36,753 bases of DNA from Planctomycetota bacterium (GTDB lineage: Bacteria; Planctomycetota; PUPC01; JACPCR01), in contig JASLXP010001242.1 of NCBI GenBank assembly GCA_030740295.1, positions 1-36,753 on the forward strand, given 5' to 3'. The notes under the pieces are model-generated. The model was not told where the DNA came from, ran no database searches, and saw nothing but the letters and a program-made list of their open reading frames with translations. The translations under genes and the position numbers were made by a program. This document shows positions 24,426-33,554 of the stretch, piece by piece (within the stretch, counting starts at the first letter, position 1; each line of letters opens with the position of its first letter).

Positions 24426-25481
24426 TCAGCCTCTCAAGACGTGACGCTTCATCAGTTCTTTCGCAGCGGACAGTACCCTCTCATGCTGCAGGCGTTCCAT
24501 GCACCTGTGATCAATGGGACAGACCTTGAGCTGGCAGGGGCTGCAATCGACCTCTTCACGGACGATGATTGTCTTCCCGAGATTCACGTCGGTGTACTGC
24601 GTGCTCGTCGGACCGAAAACCACCACCACCGGTTTATCCATGGCCACCGCGATATGCCGGGGGCCCGTGTCGTTCGTCACCATCAGCGAACTGCGCTTGA
24701 TCAGTGATTTCACCACACTCAGGTCCACATCCTCTCCATCGAGTCGAATCGGCCTGCCTGCAAGGTCCCCGCAGATCTTACCGGCAATATCGATTTCTTT
24801 GGGTGAGGTAATCAGCAGGATGCGGGCGCCATGCTGTTCCGCCAGAGCGTTCATCACTCTGGCGTAGCGGTCCAACGGATAGAGTTTGGCAGGGCCGTAC
24901 CCGGCCCCCGGCGCGAGGCCCACGATCGCATCGCTATCCTTCACTCCATTCTTCTTGAGAATCTCATCTGCTCGTCTATCGCTCTCCGTCGAGGTGAAAA
25001 GCTCCTCTGTCCGACTGAGCTCCGCGCAACCAAGATGGGCGCATATGGCGAGGTAATAATCGACCATGTTCACAATCTTGAGTTTGCGTCCGTCACGTGG
25101 CGCAGGAATGGGATCGGTCAAGAGAAGTCCTCGGCCCTGCCTTGCGTAACCCACCCTTCGTTTTACGCGGGCGAAACGCATCTCCCACGCGGCCCTGAAC
25201 GAATTCGGCAGCAGTACGCCGAGCTCGAATTCTCTGTCTCTGACCTGGTACAGAAGCCGGTAATAACCCTTGAGACTCTTGTGCTCGCCGTCCGCGTCAT
25301 ACTCGATGATTTCATCAATGTAAGGGCAATCGTCGAGCAACTGCCGCGCGTATTTCTTTATAAGAACGGCCAAGTGCGCATCGGGATATGTTCTCCTCAA
25401 GGCCCGCAGCACGGGTGTCGCCATCACGACGTCACCCACCCAGTTGGGGAAGCGAATCAAAATACTCTCCGGTGAAGCCAT
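24426..25481 (-). CDS. waaF: Glycosyltransferase family 9, heptosyltransferase II-like
   Basis: Protein of 351 aa, typical for ADP-heptose:LPS heptosyltransferases that add heptose to the lipopolysaccharide inner core at the cytoplasmic face. It has the N-terminal GT-B start ILIRFPNWVGDVVMATPVL, the central GLAPGAGYGPAKLYP, and the nucleotide-site motif TNDTGPRHIAVA followed by VVVVFGPT. A cysteine-rich C-terminal segment (CSPCQLKVCPIDHRCM) is usual in the group. The ATG at 25481 is chosen because the family begins a few residues before this first strand; the frame stays open to 25577 through palindromic repeats, which I take as non-coding. Its presence implies a Gram-negative outer membrane. 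The exact acceptor is not certain. Confidence 0.9.
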   Translation of the reverse strand: MASPESILIRFPNWVGDVVMATPVLRALRRTYPDAHLAVLIKKYARQLLDDCPYIDEIIEYDADGEHKSLKGYYRLLYQVRDREFELGVLLPNSFRAAWEMRFARVKRRVGYARQGRGLLLTDPIPAPRDGRKLKIVNMVDYYLAICAHLGCAELSRTEELFTSTESDRRADEILKKNGVKDSDAIVGLAPGAGYGPAKLYPLDRYARVMNALAEQHGARILLITSPKEIDIAGKICGDLAGRPIRLDGEDVDLSVVKSLIKRSSLMVTNDTGPRHIAVAMDKPVVVVFGPTSTQYTDVNLGKTIIVREEVDCSPCQLKVCPIDHRCMERLQHERVLSAAKELMKRHVLRG

Positions 25482-25502
25482 GGAAATGATGTTCGGCTGG
25501 GG

Positions 25503-25573
25503 GGCAGGTCTGTAACCTGCCAACTGGGTCTGGTTGGCGGCCCCTTTCGACTTTCGCAGGCTGAAAACCTGCG
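25503..25573. repeat. Two palindromic units upstream of the glycosyltransferase gene
   Basis: GGCAGGT (25503-25509) pairs with ACCTGCC (25515-25521), and CGCAGG (25555-25560) pairs with CCTGCG (25568-25573). Both have the same core (GCAGG/CCTGC) in opposite surroundings and lie in the 5' untranslated part of the leftward gene. Confidence 0.65.
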
Positions 25574-25722
25574 CCACCTGGTCGCATCATATTAAGTGAA
25601 GGCCGACGCTTCACAATGAACATCATTTCCATATCCGCGGCACGTGCTCCCCGAGAGTTGACTTAGTCTGATCTGCCAGGTACTTCCTCTCGGATTCCAT
25701 CACTGCCCTTTCCTTAACAGAT

Positions 25723-26169
25723 ATGCCGGACACTTGGAACATCTATCTATCCGGTGAAATTCACAGCGACTGGCGCGAGCAGATCATTCGCGGCATCGAA
25801 GCTGCCGGCCTGCCGGTGAGCGTCACACAACCCGAAACCGACCATGCCGCGAGTGATGATGTCGGGGCACGGATTCTGGGCGAAGAGGAAAAACCGTTCT
25901 GGCGCGATCACAAAGGCGCAAAGATCAATGCCATCAGAACTCGCACTCTCATTTCGCGTGCAGATGTGGTGGTCGTACGCTTCGGCGACAAATACCGGCA
26001 GTGGAACGCCGCGTTCGATGCCGGCTATGCGTCCGCGCTCGGCAAGCCGGTCATCATTATGCATGACCCGGCCCTCGCTCATGCGCTTAAAGAGGTGGAC
26101 GGCGCCGCGCTCGCAGTGGCAGAGACTCCGGAGCAGGTGGTGGAGATATTGAAATATGTGACTCCGTGA
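25723..26169 (+). CDS. ytoQ: YtoQ family protein
   Basis: Protein of 148 aa matching the small YtoQ family in length and motifs: NIYLSGEIHSDWREQI at the start, PETDHAASDDVGARILGEE, WRDHKGAKINAIRTRTLI, ADVVVVRFGDKYRQWNAAFD, and GYASALGKPVIIMHD. The fold is thought to be related to nucleoside 2-deoxyribosyltransferases; the biochemical role of the family is not settled. It stands alone on the plus strand between a glycosyltransferase gene and a convergent secreted-protein gene, with only 7 bp between its stop and that of the neighbour. The region before it (25578-25722) shows no strong promoter or Shine-Dalgarno sequence. Confidence 0.93.
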   Translation: MPDTWNIYLSGEIHSDWREQIIRGIEAAGLPVSVTQPETDHAASDDVGARILGEEEKPFWRDHKGAKINAIRTRTLISRADVVVVRFGDKYRQWNAAFDAGYASALGKPVIIMHDPALAHALKEVDGAALAVAETPEQVVEILKYVTP

Positions 26170-26176
26170 CCCGCGT

Positions 26177-29100
26177 TCATTCCGCAGGAATCGAATCCGC
26201 GACACTGGCCGCCACGCCATCTGCAGCGGTCAATGCGAAGTTATCCAGTCCATAGCTCTCCCCGAATCGGTTGCCGCCAATGCCTGATCGCAGGTACTCG
26301 GCAAAGGGGGCCGCGATCTGGAGTTTCTGGACAGAGTACTGGCTGGCTGACGGGAGCTTCTCCTTGAGTGCCACCAGCAGGTCGTAACTCACCGAATGCC
26401 ATTTGCCGTCAGCTTTCACTTTGATGGGGCGCAAAACCAGAGAGTCAGAAACATCCTCTTCGGCAGTCATCGGAATCGACAGCCTTGCGCCGTTCACGAC
26501 TGCAGACAGGTTCACCTTGACGCTCTTATCAGCACGAAAATCAAAAGAGAGTTTCGGAAACTGGACCGCATCGAATGCATTAAGGCTCGCGGCGATGCCG
26601 AGGCTTCCGCCTGCGATTCGATTCCTCACCTGTAGATACTTCCGCCTTCCGTCCTTCGCTTGCCCGGCTTCGGTTTCATGATCGTCTTTCGTGCTCCATC
26701 CCCTTGTACCGTTTTCAAAATCGCAGATCAGCCGTACAGGCTTGTTCGCCACCTTCCAGGAAGAATCATCTTTATCGGCAAGGGGCGAGCCGTAGGTGGG
26801 ACGCTGCGGTAATGAAATCTTCTCCGCGGCTATTCTCGTTCGAGCGACCATCAGGCCGCCGCGCCATGTCCACAATGCCACGTGCCCGCCGGGCAGAGGT
26901 TTTGAATCTTCGTATTCAAGGGTTGGGATGCCGTCGACGTAAAAATCAATCTTCTTTCCGCTCCTGATGATGCGCAGATGGTACCAGTGACGCTGCCAGC
27001 CGATGTGCATGCGGCGAGGCGCTATCATGCGCACGAGAAAGTTTTCACCGACAACTTTGCTGCCCTTGCGAATTTGCGAAACGGTATTGCCCTTTGCACC
27101 GAATTGAAAGCTGTAGCCGCTGTCGAGATTCCGCCCGTCCGCGCACATGGTGACGTTAAGATCGCTGACATATTTGTAGCCGACCCTGGATTCGCCCACG
27201 TTATCCATGTACAGCGCGATCCAGGCATCGAGGACCATGTCGCCATCGTATCGGCGTTTGCTCCAGAGGACCGGGGATTCGCTGTTGATGCCGCCCAAAA
27301 ATGACCATCGATCGTCGCAGGGCCAACGGGGATGAATGTCCCACTGCCCGCGTTCGGCCCACCATTGAACGGGAGCTCCGGAGAAAATGATGTCGGTCAT
27401 CCGCGGGGAGCGGACACTGAAATAGGAGGGACTTAATTTGGTCGTCACCGGATGGAACAGAAGACGATTCCAACGATTGCTGTTCGACACCTTGGCATGA
27501 ATCAAAGCCTGATCGCCAAGAGCCAATTCAATAGAGCGTTCCCGCTTTTTCAGCTCCAGGTTGAGACCACTCTTGCGAAGACCGGGAGGCAGTCCGGCCG
27601 AGCCAACGGTCTTTCCATCGATCGAAAGTGAAACATTGCCCGCGCTGACTTCGAGCCTGGCCGAAGTTTTCTGATTGGCGTCGGACAGGGCCAGGGACCA
27701 GTCATCGGACGCGGTGATATAAGCGGTGTTTGTCAGCTCGATATCCATGTCCCCGAAGATGCCGCCTTCGTAAAGGTACTCACCGCTTTCGAGGGCCTGC
27801 CAGACTGAGGAAGGCGTGGACCACTCGAGCATGGTCCGTTCCCTGAGGAACTGGTTCGTTACCCGGCCCGGCGGGTAGAGCGAGAGATCCTGTGACACGT
27901 CGAGCCCTTCGAAAGGAACGGGCTTTCCGCGCTCCCATGCCAGCCCCATGGCTCCGTCCGTTTCGCCTGGGTCGTATACCGACAGCAGCGGTTTGCCATC
28001 AGCAGACGCATACACCGTGTGCCCTTCCGGCCGCAAGGTGATGTTGCCGAAGCTTCCCGTCGAAGCCTTACCGAGGGATTGGGCGCCCTCCCCTTCGTTC
28101 ACTCTAAAGAACTCCACACGCCGGGAAGAGATCTGCATCACGCCGAAACTGTACCGGCTGAGGCCGTAAACGATGGCCGCATTTTTGGATCTCCTGCCCG
28201 ACAGACGGCAGACGATGTTCCGCCAGCCGCCGTGGCCAAAGGTGACCAGCGAAGCGCTGCCAAATGGAAACATGGTTCTTCTTTCAGGAGCCGGCATCGT
28301 ATCGGCCGTCGCGTGCATGCCATCGGTGGACAACACCTGCACATCATCGAATTCCGCGCCGGAGCTCTCCGCGATAATTCCAACGCGCCCGCACTGCCAG
28401 CCATCGTATGCAATCGTGCAAACGGGCTCGCCATCAATGCGTGCCGCGATCTGATTGCCGACAGTTACCACATCCAGGCGATACCATTGCCCGGGCTCAA
28501 GCGTGGCGTCAGCTTCTGCTAGCTTCCTCAGTTTTCCCTGCCGCATTTCCATGAGACGGCTCTTGCCGCCGGGGCCGCTGTCACATCCAAAGGCCACGTA
28601 GTTGTCTTCATCCTGCACAAGCACGCACATGCCGGTAATGCCAAACGTTTTCGGGCGAACCGATAAGGCGTAATGATAATTTTTCCAGTTCCACCTCCCT
28701 GCCGCAGCGAAGTTCGTATCCTCAGGATCGCTCTGCCAGCGGAATGCATTTGCGCTGTGGCTCGCCCCCTTCTGCGCCTTCTTGGATTTCCCCTGGATCT
28801 GTTGCACATCAAAAGCGCCAGACCAGACATCCCATTCTCCTGTCTGCCCCTCGCCCCGGGTGAAATCATCGGAGAAATAGATGGGCGCGACGGGCTGCAA
28901 CGAAATCGATGAAAGCTCGATCCCTGATCCTGCAACGTAAAGCCCAACTTTCCCCGCCTTCATCGTCCCTTCGTTGGCGCTGATGATGCGCATTCCTCCA
29001 ATGGTCAGATAGACCTGCCACTGATTGCGAAAGAGCCGCATGCTCAACGCGCCTCTCAGGGATGGCAACTTCGCCTCCGCCAGCGTGACCGTGCCTTTCT

Positions 29101-29344
29101 TCGTGATTCGTTTGACCGAGGCTTTGCCTTTGACCAACTGAATCTGCATGTGCCCTTCACCGCTGTGATGGACGGCGATGGAGAGGGTGCTCCTCTTGAC
29201 GTGCGATGAGTTGATGTTGAGCCGCCCGCGCAGCACAAAGGCAGCGGGGCATTCTTGCGGCATGAATTCGTATGAAATTTCAGCGGGGAACAGGCCGCCG
29301 AGGCTGGCGAACGCCAGCGGTAACCAGAGTCTGATTGCTGTCAT
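26177..29344 (-). CDS. Large secreted multi-module protein, jelly-roll (LamG/DUF1080-like) repeats
   Basis: Protein of 1055 aa with a signal peptide (residues 1-21). It is a chain of beta-sandwich modules with the rhythm of concanavalin-like/DUF1080 domains: FSDDFTRGEGQTGEWDVWSG near 157-176, then VLVQDEDNYVAFGCDS and WYRLDVVTVGNQIAARIDGE. Similar pieces recur later (VYASADGKPLLSVYDPG; WYHLRIIRSGKKIDFYVDG followed by EYEDSKPLPGGHVALWTWRGG). The last about 170 residues look like another sandwich (RLICDFENGTRGWS...). I cannot assign a catalytic residue or function. Such proteins are common in planctomycete-like bacteria and are thought to bind or process extracellular carbohydrate. It is convergent with ytoQ and divergent from the HPr gene. 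No clear Shine-Dalgarno. Confidence 0.75.
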   Translation of the reverse strand: MTAIRLWLPLAFASLGGLFPAEISYEFMPQECPAAFVLRGRLNINSSHVKRSTLSIAVHHSGEGHMQIQLVKGKASVKRITKKGTVTLAEAKLPSLRGALSMRLFRNQWQVYLTIGGMRIISANEGTMKAGKVGLYVAGSGIELSSISLQPVAPIYFSDDFTRGEGQTGEWDVWSGAFDVQQIQGKSKKAQKGASHSANAFRWQSDPEDTNFAAAGRWNWKNYHYALSVRPKTFGITGMCVLVQDEDNYVAFGCDSGPGGKSRLMEMRQGKLRKLAEADATLEPGQWYRLDVVTVGNQIAARIDGEPVCTIAYDGWQCGRVGIIAESSGAEFDDVQVLSTDGMHATADTMPAPERRTMFPFGSASLVTFGHGGWRNIVCRLSGRRSKNAAIVYGLSRYSFGVMQISSRRVEFFRVNEGEGAQSLGKASTGSFGNITLRPEGHTVYASADGKPLLSVYDPGETDGAMGLAWERGKPVPFEGLDVSQDLSLYPPGRVTNQFLRERTMLEWSTPSSVWQALESGEYLYEGGIFGDMDIELTNTAYITASDDWSLALSDANQKTSARLEVSAGNVSLSIDGKTVGSAGLPPGLRKSGLNLELKKRERSIELALGDQALIHAKVSNSNRWNRLLFHPVTTKLSPSYFSVRSPRMTDIIFSGAPVQWWAERGQWDIHPRWPCDDRWSFLGGINSESPVLWSKRRYDGDMVLDAWIALYMDNVGESRVGYKYVSDLNVTMCADGRNLDSGYSFQFGAKGNTVSQIRKGSKVVGENFLVRMIAPRRMHIGWQRHWYHLRIIRSGKKIDFYVDGIPTLEYEDSKPLPGGHVALWTWRGGLMVARTRIAAEKISLPQRPTYGSPLADKDDSSWKVANKPVRLICDFENGTRGWSTKDDHETEAGQAKDGRRKYLQVRNRIAGGSLGIAASLNAFDAVQFPKLSFDFRADKSVKVNLSAVVNGARLSIPMTAEEDVSDSLVLRPIKVKADGKWHSVSYDLLVALKEKLPSASQYSVQKLQIAAPFAEYLRSGIGGNRFGESYGLDNFALTAADGVAASVADSIPAE

Positions 29345-29512
29345 CGGAGAAGGTGGGAGATCTGAGAGGACGCGAAGTTTATCTCAAATGCCGTTGATTG
29401 CAGAGCGGATTACATAAAAGTGATGACGGTCTCTGTTGATTCCTTGATGGTGATCTTCGATCATGGGCGAGCGCGATTTATTCTTCCCGGGTTGTTCCTC
29501 CGCTCTCCCCAC

Positions 29513-29779
29513 ATGGTTCAATACCTGGCTGTCATCCGAAATGAGAAGGGTCTTCATGCCCGCCCTTCTACGCAGGTGGTGGAAGCCGGCAAGCAATACC
29601 AGGCCGAGGTCATACTTCATTACGATGGCTATGATGCGAACGCATCACGGCTGCTGGAACTGCTTTCCCTTGGCGCGGAATGCGGTGCAGAGATCCAGAT
29701 CACTGCGGATGGTCCGGACGAGGAGGATGCGCTGGAAGCCATCAAGGCCCTGGTCGAGCAGGAATACGATCTTGACTGA
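29513..29779 (+). CDS. HPr family phosphocarrier protein
   Basis: Protein of 88 aa, the standard HPr length. The phosphorylated active-site histidine is H15 in EKGLHARPS. The second hallmark (usually NAKSIMGVMSLG) reads NASRLLELLSLG, so the residue aligned with regulatory Ser46 is Arg. HPr accepts phosphate from enzyme I and passes it to sugar permease EIIA domains; in incomplete systems it may be regulatory. No enzyme I, EII or HPr kinase gene is in the window. The ATG at 29513 is chosen for family length, although the frame is open further upstream; no Shine-Dalgarno is visible. Its stop is 3 bp from the stop of the convergent kinase gene. Confidence 0.9.
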   Translation: MVQYLAVIRNEKGLHARPSTQVVEAGKQYQAEVILHYDGYDANASRLLELLSLGAECGAEIQITADGPDEEDALEAIKALVEQEYDLD

Positions 29780-29782
29780 TCG

Positions 29783-32587
29783 CTACCGATTTTTCGCTTT
29801 CATGGCCTCGTTGCGAAGCCTGGTCTGATGCCTGGTCAGATCGCCGCCCAGTTCCATGACGCGCATGTCTTTAAAATAGACCTTTACATTGTGCATATTC
29901 TGTAGGCCTATGTACCCCCTCGTATATTGCAGGCCTTCAAAGTGATTCACCAACTTGTCATTCATTCTCACAAAGGCCTCATCTGCGATGCATATCAACT
30001 CCAGTTGGTTCCACTTGCCTGCTTTAGCAAGAGCGCGGAGCGGGCGTGAATATCCATAAACAGCCCCGGTGGAACGACGATCCCAGCCGAATGGACCGAT
30101 CTGAATTTCGTACCCGAATTTGTAGACCCGACTAATACTCCCCCGAGGTTCCTGGAATCGGAACATGACGCCGGAGTTGTTGCCTTCTTTCTGCTGTTTG
30201 AATTGAACCTTCAGAACGAAATCGCCAAACATCTTGTCTGCGAAGTACCAGATACCCAATCCGCCGTCCTGACTGGCAACGCCGCGTTTTACGTCAAAAC
30301 GGCCATTACCAACGAAGCTCCATTTCTTGAGTTGATCCGGTCTGAAAAGCTCCAGGTAGCCCGCCCCTTTCTTGACGGAGACAGGGGGAGTGGAGGGGGC
30401 CTCTTCATCTTCCTTACTGGCAATGCGCGACTGGATAGACCGGATATACGCCACGTCTGTGCCTTCACGTTCGGCCTTTTCAATATAGGTCTTGGCTCGA
30501 GTCACGGCGGTGGTGTCCGACGCAAAGCAGAGGAACGCGGCCATCGCGTATGGCTCTCTGGAGACGGGCAGGCTTGAAATACGAGCGTAGGAGCTCAACT
30601 GCAGGTGCGACATATCAGCAAGTTTGCTCCGAATCTTCCCCTTCCCGATATCGAGCACTATCTCACCCTCTTTGACACTCAGCAAGACCCCGCTCTTTCC
30701 CTTGAGAATGATGTTTTTGCCGAGCTGCTTTCGCAGTCCTTCACCAGCGGCCTGGAAGATTTGAGCTGCCGCCGAAACCGTCTCTTTCAGTCTGTTGATT
30801 TCATCCACGCCCTCGGCAAGGAGCGGATCGATGAGGGCGGTGGAAATCCTCTTTTCGGCCGTTGAAAAGTCCTTGGCCTGGCCGAGACGGATGATGTCGC
30901 TCATGAGCTGTTCGAGGCGGCCGCGGCCCTGTTCTTTTCGGATGGCATTCTGTTCCTTCTGTTGCATGAGTTGGTCTCGCATGTCCCCGACTGCAGCCTG
31001 CAGTTTCGGCAAGCCAAATCCTTCAACTTTCTGCAACAGCTCTTCCGCTCTCTGAAAGTCTCCAGCGAATGAGTGATTGCGTGCCTCTGCGAACAACGCT
31101 TCCGATTTCGTTTTTGCCTCGGTCTCGATCGTCTGCCTCAGCTCCGGCAGCGTCTCGGAGCGGATTCTGGCCTGAACGTCCGGCGAAAGGCCTTCTGAAA
31201 CTTCGAGCGCTTTCAAGGCTTTGCTGAAGTCTCCCAGTGCTATTAGCCGCTGCACATTGTCGCTGAGAATCTTCTGTGCGCGGTTCACTCGTTTATCAAA
31301 TGCAGTCTGGATGCTTGCTGCCTGGTCCTCCGCCTTTTTTGAATACCGGGTGCCCTGAAGGAGGAGGCCGGCCTCTTCCAGTTTTCGGAGATTTTTGGCG
31401 AACTCGGCGGGGTGCTCTCGGATGTGCCGGACCACAGAATCAAATTGTTCTCTGGCAATCTCATCAGGGGTGAGCTCCACAGAAACCGGTATCGAGGTGG
31501 TGGTGGTGGTGGAACTGGTGCTCACACTGGCTACGACCTCCGGTAATTCAGGCTCTTCAGGCTTCTTGCTCGCGAAGTAGGCAAGGAGCAAAAGGCCCCC
31601 CACGACGAGGCTGGCGGCAACCAGCATCAGCGAAGAGGATGCTTTCTTTCGCACCAAGTCGGAATAGCTGTCCCCGGTACTGGCCGACCGCGCCGTGCTC
31701 AGGTCGATGGAGGCGCTGGCTTTGGCATGGATGGGCGGCTCGCCTTTGCGTACGAGCTTGAGGTCCTCGATGAGCTCATCTGGTGTCTGGTAGCGCGCCG
31801 CCGGCTCCTTTTCTGTCATCTTGCGGATGACATCGCAGATGCCGGCCGACAGTTCGGGATTCCGTTCGTGCGGATCGGGCATCGGCTCTTTGAGGTGGCA
31901 CTCGGCGATGACCGCGGCGGTTTCACCTTTAAACGGCAGCGTGCCGGTGGCGAACCGGAAGAGCATGATGCCGAGTGAATAAATATCCGTTCGACCATCG
32001 ATACTCAGATCGCCCATGACCTGCTCGGGCGAGGAGTATTGTGGGGTACCGATAAAACGCCCGGCCTGGGTCAAGGTGGCGTCATCATTATCGGTGGCCT
32101 TTGCCAGCCCCAGGTCAAGCAGTTTCACCAGGCCATCATTGGTGACCATGACGTTCTCGGGTTTGATGTCTCGATGAATAATGCTCTTTCTTGCCGCGTG
32201 CTGGAGGGCCCCGGCCACCTGCAGAACCAGATCGATTGATTCCTTTTCGGTGAATTTGCCTTCTTCCTTCACCCGCTTCTGAAGGTTGACGCCTTCCACG
32301 TGTTCCATCGCAAAGTAGTAATAGTTGCCTTCCTTGCCCACGTCATAAGCGGCCACGATATTGGGATGATTCATCGCCGCAGCAGTCTGCCCTTCACGCA
32401 AAAAGCGTCCGACATATCTTTCATTATCCGCGTACTTGGAGGCAAGGATTTTCAGCGCTACCGGCCTGTCCAGCTTGGTATCGGTCGCCTGATAGACAAT
32501 CCCCATCCCGCCCTGGCCGAGCCGGTCAATGACCAGGTAGTGCGCAAGCTTCTTAATCTTTCGTTTTGGTTGCTCTTCAGCGCTCAT
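29783..32587 (-). CDS. Membrane Ser/Thr protein kinase with C-terminal DUF1080-like domain
   Basis: Protein of 934 aa from the ATG at 32587. Residues 17-280 form a complete Hanks-type kinase: glycine loop GQGGMG (24-29), Lys46 in VALKIL, HRDIKPEN (138-145), DLG in place of DFG (158-160), and SPE (186-188) in the activation segment. A transmembrane helix lies at about 318-338, so the kinase is cytoplasmic and the rest probably periplasmic. The middle (about 370-740) is helical and repeat-like with many Glu, Gln and Arg. The last about 170 residues (YLELFRPDQLKKWSF...GDFVLKVQFKQQ...YEIQIGP) match the DUF1080/3-keto-disaccharide-hydrolase-like jelly roll, a sugar-binding or hydrolytic fold. This suggests a glycan-sensing receptor kinase. 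An in-frame ATG at 32620 is the alternative start; neither has a clear Shine-Dalgarno. Confidence 0.9.
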   Translation of the reverse strand: MSAEEQPKRKIKKLAHYLVIDRLGQGGMGIVYQATDTKLDRPVALKILASKYADNERYVGRFLREGQTAAAMNHPNIVAAYDVGKEGNYYYFAMEHVEGVNLQKRVKEEGKFTEKESIDLVLQVAGALQHAARKSIIHRDIKPENVMVTNDGLVKLLDLGLAKATDNDDATLTQAGRFIGTPQYSSPEQVMGDLSIDGRTDIYSLGIMLFRFATGTLPFKGETAAVIAECHLKEPMPDPHERNPELSAGICDVIRKMTEKEPAARYQTPDELIEDLKLVRKGEPPIHAKASASIDLSTARSASTGDSYSDLVRKKASSSLMLVAASLVVGGLLLLAYFASKKPEEPELPEVVASVSTSSTTTTTSIPVSVELTPDEIAREQFDSVVRHIREHPAEFAKNLRKLEEAGLLLQGTRYSKKAEDQAASIQTAFDKRVNRAQKILSDNVQRLIALGDFSKALKALEVSEGLSPDVQARIRSETLPELRQTIETEAKTKSEALFAEARNHSFAGDFQRAEELLQKVEGFGLPKLQAAVGDMRDQLMQQKEQNAIRKEQGRGRLEQLMSDIIRLGQAKDFSTAEKRISTALIDPLLAEGVDEINRLKETVSAAAQIFQAAGEGLRKQLGKNIILKGKSGVLLSVKEGEIVLDIGKGKIRSKLADMSHLQLSSYARISSLPVSREPYAMAAFLCFASDTTAVTRAKTYIEKAEREGTDVAYIRSIQSRIASKEDEEAPSTPPVSVKKGAGYLELFRPDQLKKWSFVGNGRFDVKRGVASQDGGLGIWYFADKMFGDFVLKVQFKQQKEGNNSGVMFRFQEPRGSISRVYKFGYEIQIGPFGWDRRSTGAVYGYSRPLRALAKAGKWNQLELICIADEAFVRMNDKLVNHFEGLQYTRGYIGLQNMHNVKVYFKDMRVMELGGDLTRHQTRLRNEAMKAKNR

Positions 32588-32719
32588 GGATGTGGGGTAA
32601 ATGCAGGCTTGGTAGGGCAAGATTAATTGAAAAGGCAGCCCCCTGCGAGCTTTTCGGCATGTCGGCTCGAAACTACCCCCTCTGGGGCGGACTCCTCAAT
32701 GTTCCTTTAGCCTTCATAA

Positions 32720-33547
32720 CTATGGAGTAGTGTTTTCAGGCTCTGCGCCATCGCCAATTCTGCCATTGGTGTCATCCGGCAATAGAGTTCCTCCCAGCTT
32801 CCCCTCTATTTTCAGATACAGCCACGTCCCGCCGATAATACTCAGCGGCATCAGGGCGAGATTTATCAGCGGCAGTGTCATGATGAGAAAGCAGACAATG
32901 CCGAAGCCCAAAAAGTAAAAGAAGTGGTTCTTCAAGTAGACCCACTTTTGAAAGTATTTGAAAACGCGCTTCGAAAGCGGGATATCAATGAACTCCAACG
33001 AAAGGACCAGTGAAGCGAAAAGGATATCGAGCCAGACGAAGGCGAAATTGATGAACGGAATGATAGCAAGGATGGCCAGCGGGATGCCGATGGTCAGAGT
33101 TATCGACAGATGCTGGCATGTGTGGAGAAGGCCTTTCCAGATGGTCAATCCCGGCAACGGCTCATACTTTTCGCCGAGCAGGAATTTTTCCGTCCTGGCT
33201 GAGATGACATCATTGATGGGTGTGGCCAGCGCAAGACCGATGGGTGTGAAAACCAGATAGCTGAGAAGAATCGCCACCAGGATCAACACGAGCTTCCCCA
33301 GAAAGTTAACTACTCCCGTAAAGTAGGTTGGAATCCAGTTATCTGCCAGAGCAAAGATATCGACATTCGAGATTCCATATATGACGCAGGCTAGCGCGCT
33401 GCCCATAGTGAAAAGGGTAATGATGACGGGCAGGATGCACAGGCCGCCAAGTTGCCTGAAATTCCTTCTCAGGATGGCAAGCCCGCGCAGCGGGGCGGTG
33501 GCGCCTGTCAGAATCTGTTGAAAGGGAGAAAGCAGTCGTCGCGCCAT
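32720..33547 (-). CDS. EI24/CysZ-like integral membrane protein
   Basis: Protein of 275 aa with about five hydrophobic segments (about residues 36-58, 80-107, 146-175, 177-197 and 213-240). Features of the EI24 family are visible: PINDVISARTEKFLLGE after the second long hydrophobic stretch, then a long amphipathic part and LPLINLALMPLSIIGGTWLYLK near the C-terminus. CysZ members move sulfate; others are of unknown role, so transport is only a possibility. Its start lies 7 bp after the dnaJ stop on the same strand, which indicates a shared transcript. The C-terminal 25 residues are hydrophilic and acidic. Confidence 0.8.
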   Translation of the reverse strand: MARRLLSPFQQILTGATAPLRGLAILRRNFRQLGGLCILPVIITLFTMGSALACVIYGISNVDIFALADNWIPTYFTGVVNFLGKLVLILVAILLSYLVFTPIGLALATPINDVISARTEKFLLGEKYEPLPGLTIWKGLLHTCQHLSITLTIGIPLAILAIIPFINFAFVWLDILFASLVLSLEFIDIPLSKRVFKYFQKWVYLKNHFFYFLGFGIVCFLIMTLPLINLALMPLSIIGGTWLYLKIEGKLGGTLLPDDTNGRIGDGAEPENTTP

Positions 33548-33554
33548 CAGCAGC

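Noticed and set aside
25482..25577. Longer N-terminus for the family 9 glycosyltransferase
   Set aside because: The extension is encoded by palindromic repeats and family members begin near the ATG at 25481.
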